DNA of 64,000 nucleotides, from NCBI GenBank assembly GCA_958421275.1, contig CATZLI010000003.1, forward strand, positions 212,657 to 276,656, written 5' to 3'. A program made the position numbers and the translations under genes. Under the pieces are notes generated by a model. The model had not been told where the DNA came from, did not search any database, and was given only the letters and a program-made list of their open reading frames with translations. This stretch comes from an uncultured Collinsella sp. (GTDB lineage: Bacteria; Actinomycetota; Coriobacteriia; Coriobacteriales; Coriobacteriaceae). Shown piece by piece: positions 59,970 to 64,000 of this stretch (within the stretch, counting starts at the first letter, position 1; the number at the start of each line of letters is the position of its first letter).

Positions 59970-60830
59970 ATGTCTTTTGCCATCATAACCGACTCCACGT
60001 CGGACATCTCCCCCACCCGCGCCCAAGAGCTCGGCATTTACGTGATTCCGCTGCATGTGATTATCGAAGGCGAGGACCTGCTCGACCAGGTGCAGATCAC
60101 CGCCGAGGAGTACGTCGCCCGCATGGCAGGCTCCGAGCAGCTACCGCACACCTCGCAGCCGAGCGCCGGTGAGTTCAAGGAGCTCTTCGATCGCGTGCGC
60201 GCCGACGGCCACGACAGCGCCATCTTTATCTCGCTGTGCAGTGAGTGGTCTGCCTGCTACGCCAACGCGTGCCAGGTTGCCGATACCCACGAGCTCGACG
60301 TGCGCTGCATCGATTCGCGCACCGGCTCGGGCGCCGAGGGCCTGCTGGTGGAGTACGCGCTCGCCATGCGCGAGGACGGCCGCAGCCTGGACGAGACCGA
60401 GGCGCAGATCCGCACGACGCTGTCCGACGCCCACCTGCTGCTGATTCCCCGCACGCTCGAAAACCTCGTTAAGAACGGCCGCGCACCTAAACTCGCCGGC
60501 CAGCTCACGCAAATGCTCAACATTCGTCTGGCCGTTTCGCCTGAGTGGCAGTCAGGCGAGATCAAGGCCATCAAGAAGGGCCGCGGCGCCAAGCGCATCG
60601 TCGCGAACACCATGGCCGACTGCCTCGCATTTTTGGCTGAACACCCGGGTTCAAGTGTACGCGTGCTCACGACCGGCGCCGCCGAGGAGCAAGAGCTCGT
60701 CAACCAGGCGCTCGCGGGCCAGGACTACGTAGACGCCGGCACCGGCCCCATCGGCTGCACCATCGCGACCCACGTAGGCGTCGACGCCATCGCCATCAGC
60801 TACTGCCCCCGCTACCAGCCCATTCACTAG
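59970..60830 (+). CDS. DegV-family fatty-acid-binding protein (second copy)
   Basis: A 286-residue paralogue of the DegV at 25626-26480. FAIITDSTSDISPTRAQELG at the start, LPHTSQPSAGEFKELF, the lipid loop SLCSEWSACYANACQ (in place of SGT-x-QSA), LIPRTLENLVKNGRAPK and IGCTIATHVGVDAIAISY. The changed lipid loop suggests a different chain preference from the first copy. GAAAGGTGC precedes the ATG at 59970. Confidence 0.9.
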   Translation: MSFAIITDSTSDISPTRAQELGIYVIPLHVIIEGEDLLDQVQITAEEYVARMAGSEQLPHTSQPSAGEFKELFDRVRADGHDSAIFISLCSEWSACYANACQVADTHELDVRCIDSRTGSGAEGLLVEYALAMREDGRSLDETEAQIRTTLSDAHLLLIPRTLENLVKNGRAPKLAGQLTQMLNIRLAVSPEWQSGEIKAIKKGRGAKRIVANTMADCLAFLAEHPGSSVRVLTTGAAEEQELVNQALAGQDYVDAGTGPIGCTIATHVGVDAIAISYCPRYQPIH

Positions 60831-60843
60831 GGGCACCTTTACC

Positions 60844-60910
60844 ACTTGCGGTGGAATAGGGACTGTTTTTGGCTTATCAGCCGCAAATCAATCCCTATTC
60901 CACCGCAACT
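60844..60910. repeat. 67-bp palindromic element E3
   Basis: Arms ACTTGCGGTGGAATAGGGA and complement, inner hairpin GGCTTATCAGCC. 13 bp after the degV stop. Confidence 0.9.
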
Positions 60911-60925
60911 TAGAAGCAGTTCATT

Positions 60926-60987
60926 TGGGACGGGGCTAAAAAGACTGATATCAAACGTTTCAGACCAGTCTTTTTAGCCCCGTCCCA
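60926..60987 (-). repeat. F1: perfect 22-bp inverted repeat
   Basis: Arms at 60926-60947 and 60966-60987 are exact complements and contain GGGACGGGGCTAAAAAGAC; the loop is 18 nt. It lies 11 bp after the LOG-family gene stop and is its likely terminator. Confidence 0.9.
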
Positions 60988-60998
60988 TTTTAGCTACT

Positions 60999-61757
60999 CT
61001 ACATCAGCCCGCTCAGGGCGATGTCGACGGCCTCGTTGAGGTCGTCGGTGATGTGCACCAGCTCCGGATCGAGCGGGCTGATCATACCGGCGTCCATCAC
61101 CGGACCGTTAAGCCAGTCGAATAGGCCCTGCCAGTACTCGCTGCCTACCAGCACAAGCGGCATGCGCTTGACCTTGTGCGTTTGCACCAGCGTGAGCACC
61201 TCAAACATCTCGTCGAGCGTGCCAAACCCGCCGGGAAACACAATAGCGCCCGAGCTGTATTTGACGAACATGGTCTTGCGCACAAAGAAGTAGCGGAAGT
61301 CCATACCGAGGTTCACGTATTTGTTGAGCCCCTGCTCGTGCGGCAGCTCAATGCCCAAACCAACTGACTTGCCGTTGACGCTCGCCGCTCCCTTGTTGGC
61401 CGCTTCCATGATGCCGGGGCCGCCACCGGTGATAACCGCCACGCCGCGCTGGGCAATCTTACGCCCGACGGTGCGCGCCGCCTTGTAGAGCGTATCGGTC
61501 TTGGGCGTGCGGGCGCTACCGAAGATGGTCACCGCAGGTCCGAGCTCGGCAAGCGCGCCAAAGCCGTCGACAAACTCGGCCTGGATGCGCAGTACGCGCC
61601 ACGGATCGGCATGCAACCAGTCGGTCGACTCCTCGGGCGCCAGCAGGTTAGCGTACGTATTGTCCTTAGGAATCATCGGGCCGCGCATGACCACGGGGCC
61701 GCGGCGGTACGTCTCGTCGTAGGAAGGCTCGCCCTCGACATTCTCGTTCTTAATCAT
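60999..61757 (-). CDS. LOG-family (TIGR00730) nucleotide phosphoribohydrolase-like protein
   Basis: A 252-residue Rossmann-fold protein. VAVITGGGPGIMEAANKGA and IVFPGGFGTLDEMFE are the two signatures of the LOG/YgdH family, which releases bases from nucleoside 5'-monophosphates (cytokinin-activating in plants, nucleotide turnover in bacteria). The N-terminal 60 residues (RGPVVMRGPMIPKDNTY) match the bacterial TIGR00730 subgroup. GGAG precedes the ATG at 61757; a longer frame crosses the tgt terminator. Confidence 0.88.
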   Translation of the reverse strand: MIKNENVEGEPSYDETYRRGPVVMRGPMIPKDNTYANLLAPEESTDWLHADPWRVLRIQAEFVDGFGALAELGPAVTIFGSARTPKTDTLYKAARTVGRKIAQRGVAVITGGGPGIMEAANKGAASVNGKSVGLGIELPHEQGLNKYVNLGMDFRYFFVRKTMFVKYSSGAIVFPGGFGTLDEMFEVLTLVQTHKVKRMPLVLVGSEYWQGLFDWLNGPVMDAGMISPLDPELVHITDDLNEAVDIALSGLM

Positions 61758-61784
61758 GGGTACTCCTATCGAGAAAAAGAAAAA

Positions 61785-61821
61785 CGGGCGGGGTCGACGC
61801 CATGCGCCAAACACCCGCCCG
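61785..61821 (-). terminator. Intrinsic terminator of tgt
   Basis: On the minus strand CGGGCGGG pairs with CCCGCCCG, followed by TTTTTCTTTTTC. It lies about 170 bp after the tgt stop and just upstream of the LOG gene. Confidence 0.75.
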
Positions 61822-61990
61822 AACATCAACTATTCGGTATGGTACCCACGATGTATCAAGTGCTTGCAAGCTATCGGTTAGCGGTCGCGCAACCGACGCC
61901 GGCGAATGCGATGCCCGGCGACGGCTGCGCGCGGTCGATTGGCACGCGGTCTCGACATCGCGCGAGTGCCTGCAAGCGCCCGCGCCGCCC

Positions 61991-63130
<1,140 letters not shown>

Positions 63131-63235
63131 AAACTGGAACTCCTTGGTTGCGGTTCATACGCAAACCATTATACGGGCAACCCGCAAGAAGCACCGACTC
63201 GACAGAAACTAGTGCATTAGGATCAGGTTCCCGAG

Positions 63236-63395
63236 CTAGTCGTTGGGGACGTTCTTAAACGACTGGTCGTTGGGGACGGTCTTCAGCGCCACCTTGCAAA
63301 GGAGTGTCCCAATCTGCCGGCACTTAGGGACTGTCCCCAAGTGCCGGCAAGAGTGTCCCTTTCAACTAGTCATTTAAGAACGTCCCCAACGACTA
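63236..63395. repeat. Mosaic of C-, D- and inverted C-type GGGGAC hairpins
   Basis: AGTCGTTGGGGACGTTCTTA then AACGACT, a second partial unit, D-type TGCCGGCA words at 63315 and 63343 around ACTTAGGGACTGTCCCCAAG, and an inverted C unit ending at 63395 (AGTCATTTAAGAACGTCCCC then AACGACT). Same composition as 29981-30116 with different order. Confidence 0.85.
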
Positions 63396-63445
63396 CATCC
63401 AACAGCCAAGGGAACGCCGATGCTTTGGCACCGACAGACACTATG

Positions 63446-63565
63446 ACCCAATCCGAGGGCACTAAAAAGATAGGAGCCCCCGCTCGTGACCGCGGGTCGG
63501 GGCTGCGACAATGATGTTGAAGTGCCATAGGCGCAGCCGCGCCGCAACGAGGTTGGGAGGCTCCC
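63446..63565 (+). ncRNA. Candidate IS110 non-coding left end / bridge-RNA region
   Basis: IS110-family elements carry a structured non-coding RNA in the non-coding end next to the transposase that pairs with donor and target DNA. The sequence directly before this transposase gene is non-coding, GC-rich and can form at least two stems. Exact limits cannot be read from one copy. Confidence 0.35.
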
Positions 63566-63952
63566 ATGCCAAAGTATTCTACCGCGTTCGGGATGGACGT
63601 CCACCTGAGGTCGACCACCGTCTGCGCCCTCGACGCGGACACCGGCGAGGCCGTGACGAGGAGGTTCCCCGGCAACCCCTGGGGCGAGATCGCCGGGTGG
63701 ATGGATGGGTTCCCCGGGCCGTCGCTCGCGGCCTACGAGAGCGGCTACCTCGGCTTCGCCCCGCAGCGGGAGCTCGCCGGGCTCGGCGTCGAGTGCGTCG
63801 TCGCCGCGGTCTCGAAGATCCCCAGGTCGGCCGCCGACTCGGCCTCCAAGAACGACAGGAACGACGCCGCCAGGATGGCCAAGGCGATACTCGCCCACGA
63901 CATCTCCCCCGTATGGGTCCCCTCCCCCGAGGTCGAAGGCATCAGGTGTTAG
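63566..63952 (+). pseudogene. IS110-family transposase, truncated
   Basis: The first 127 or so codons of a DEDD transposase. FGMDVHLRSTTVCALD near residue 8 supplies the first catalytic Asp; ASKNDRNDAARMAKAI near 95 supplies the later acidic pair. Full-length members have about 340-400 residues, including the C-terminal Tnp20 domain with catalytic serine, which is lost here. The frame stops within seven bases of the point where the sequence changes to TGTTAGCGCTAATC, which looks like the end of another insertion. Ribosome site GGGAGG five bases before ATG. GC is higher than in the neighbouring genes. Confidence 0.85.
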
Positions 63953-64000
63953 CGCTAATCTAAAATTGACCACTTTCGCAAACGCATCTCGCCGAATGCG
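63947..64000. mobile_element. Possible end of an IS21-like element (runs out of the window)
   Basis: Begins TGTTAGCGCTAATC and continues AAAATTGACCACTTTCGC. A TG terminus followed by AAAATTGACCA words is typical of IS21-family ends as I remember them. It interrupts the IS110 gene. Confidence 0.45.

Larger units (their letters stand above)
63131..63565. other. Gene-free repeat mosaic and IS110 5' region
   Basis: 435 bp. Bases 63236-63395 are C- and D-type hairpins. Bases about 63440-63565 precede the IS110 gene and contain paired segments (AGCCCC 63475-63480 with GGGGCT 63499-63504; GGGAG with CTCCC over the ribosome site). Confidence 0.75.

Overview
The window is high-GC, gene-dense bacterial chromosome. 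The organism is most likely a gut actinobacterium of the class Coriobacteriia, close to Collinsella. This rests on overall protein style, a Rho factor with a very long basic/Ala-rich extension, a stand-alone CarD-type regulator, and recurrent intergenic hairpins built on CCACCACAAAGG. The taxonomic call is inference; no 16S gene is present.

Layout. 1-3.2 kb: end of a FAD-dependent oxidoreductase, a dinD gene, then a minus-strand tRNA cluster (His, Lys, Lys) with an 87-bp duplication covering the tRNA-Lys 3' end and its terminator. 3.2-10.3 kb: aminotransferase, ROK fructokinase, VanZ-like protein, an unknown Ala/Asp-rich membrane protein and rho. 10.8-20.7 kb: argS, a CarD-like regulator, an HD protein, proA and proB separated by an oppositely oriented proline iminopeptidase, pncB, a small tail-anchored coiled-coil protein and tRNA-Ala. 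21-32 kb: radical SAM activase-like gene, a structured RNA candidate, a WecA/TagO-type transferase, trpS, an alkyltransferase, DegV plus MarR, a B3/4 protein, pckA and a flippase-like protein. 32-45 kb: metallophosphoesterase, K+/H+ antiporter, serC-serA with an M20 peptidase and a reduced DUF1015 protein, two tandem histidine phosphatases, nitroreductase, HdeD-like and UPF0178 genes, an ArsP_2-type metal permease and a DEDDh exonuclease. 45.6-50.7 kb: a lower-GC AbiEi/DUF559-like nuclease candidate, then an ArsR-HMA-P1B-ATPase zinc/cadmium efflux cluster with clear operators, and a DtxR-type regulator. 50.8-63.1 kb: HAD phosphatase, ABC-F ATPase, pstSCAB, PepV-type dipeptidase, HAD phosphatase, second DegV, LOG-family protein and tgt. 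63.2-64 kb: repeat mosaic and an IS110 transposase cut by what looks like the end of an IS21-like element.

The most unusual content is between the genes. More than 20 hairpins of several families sit mainly at gene 3' ends. Their stems differ, but most carry the same loop core, GGGGAC or GGGAC. There are also three copies of an exactly 67-bp self-complementary element with compensating stem changes, two long inverted-repeat elements with different arms but a shared 13-nt interior, and several nested hairpins of 63-127 nt. These may be a mosaic of REP/MITE-like elements that double as terminators. That role is inference and needs genome-wide searching.
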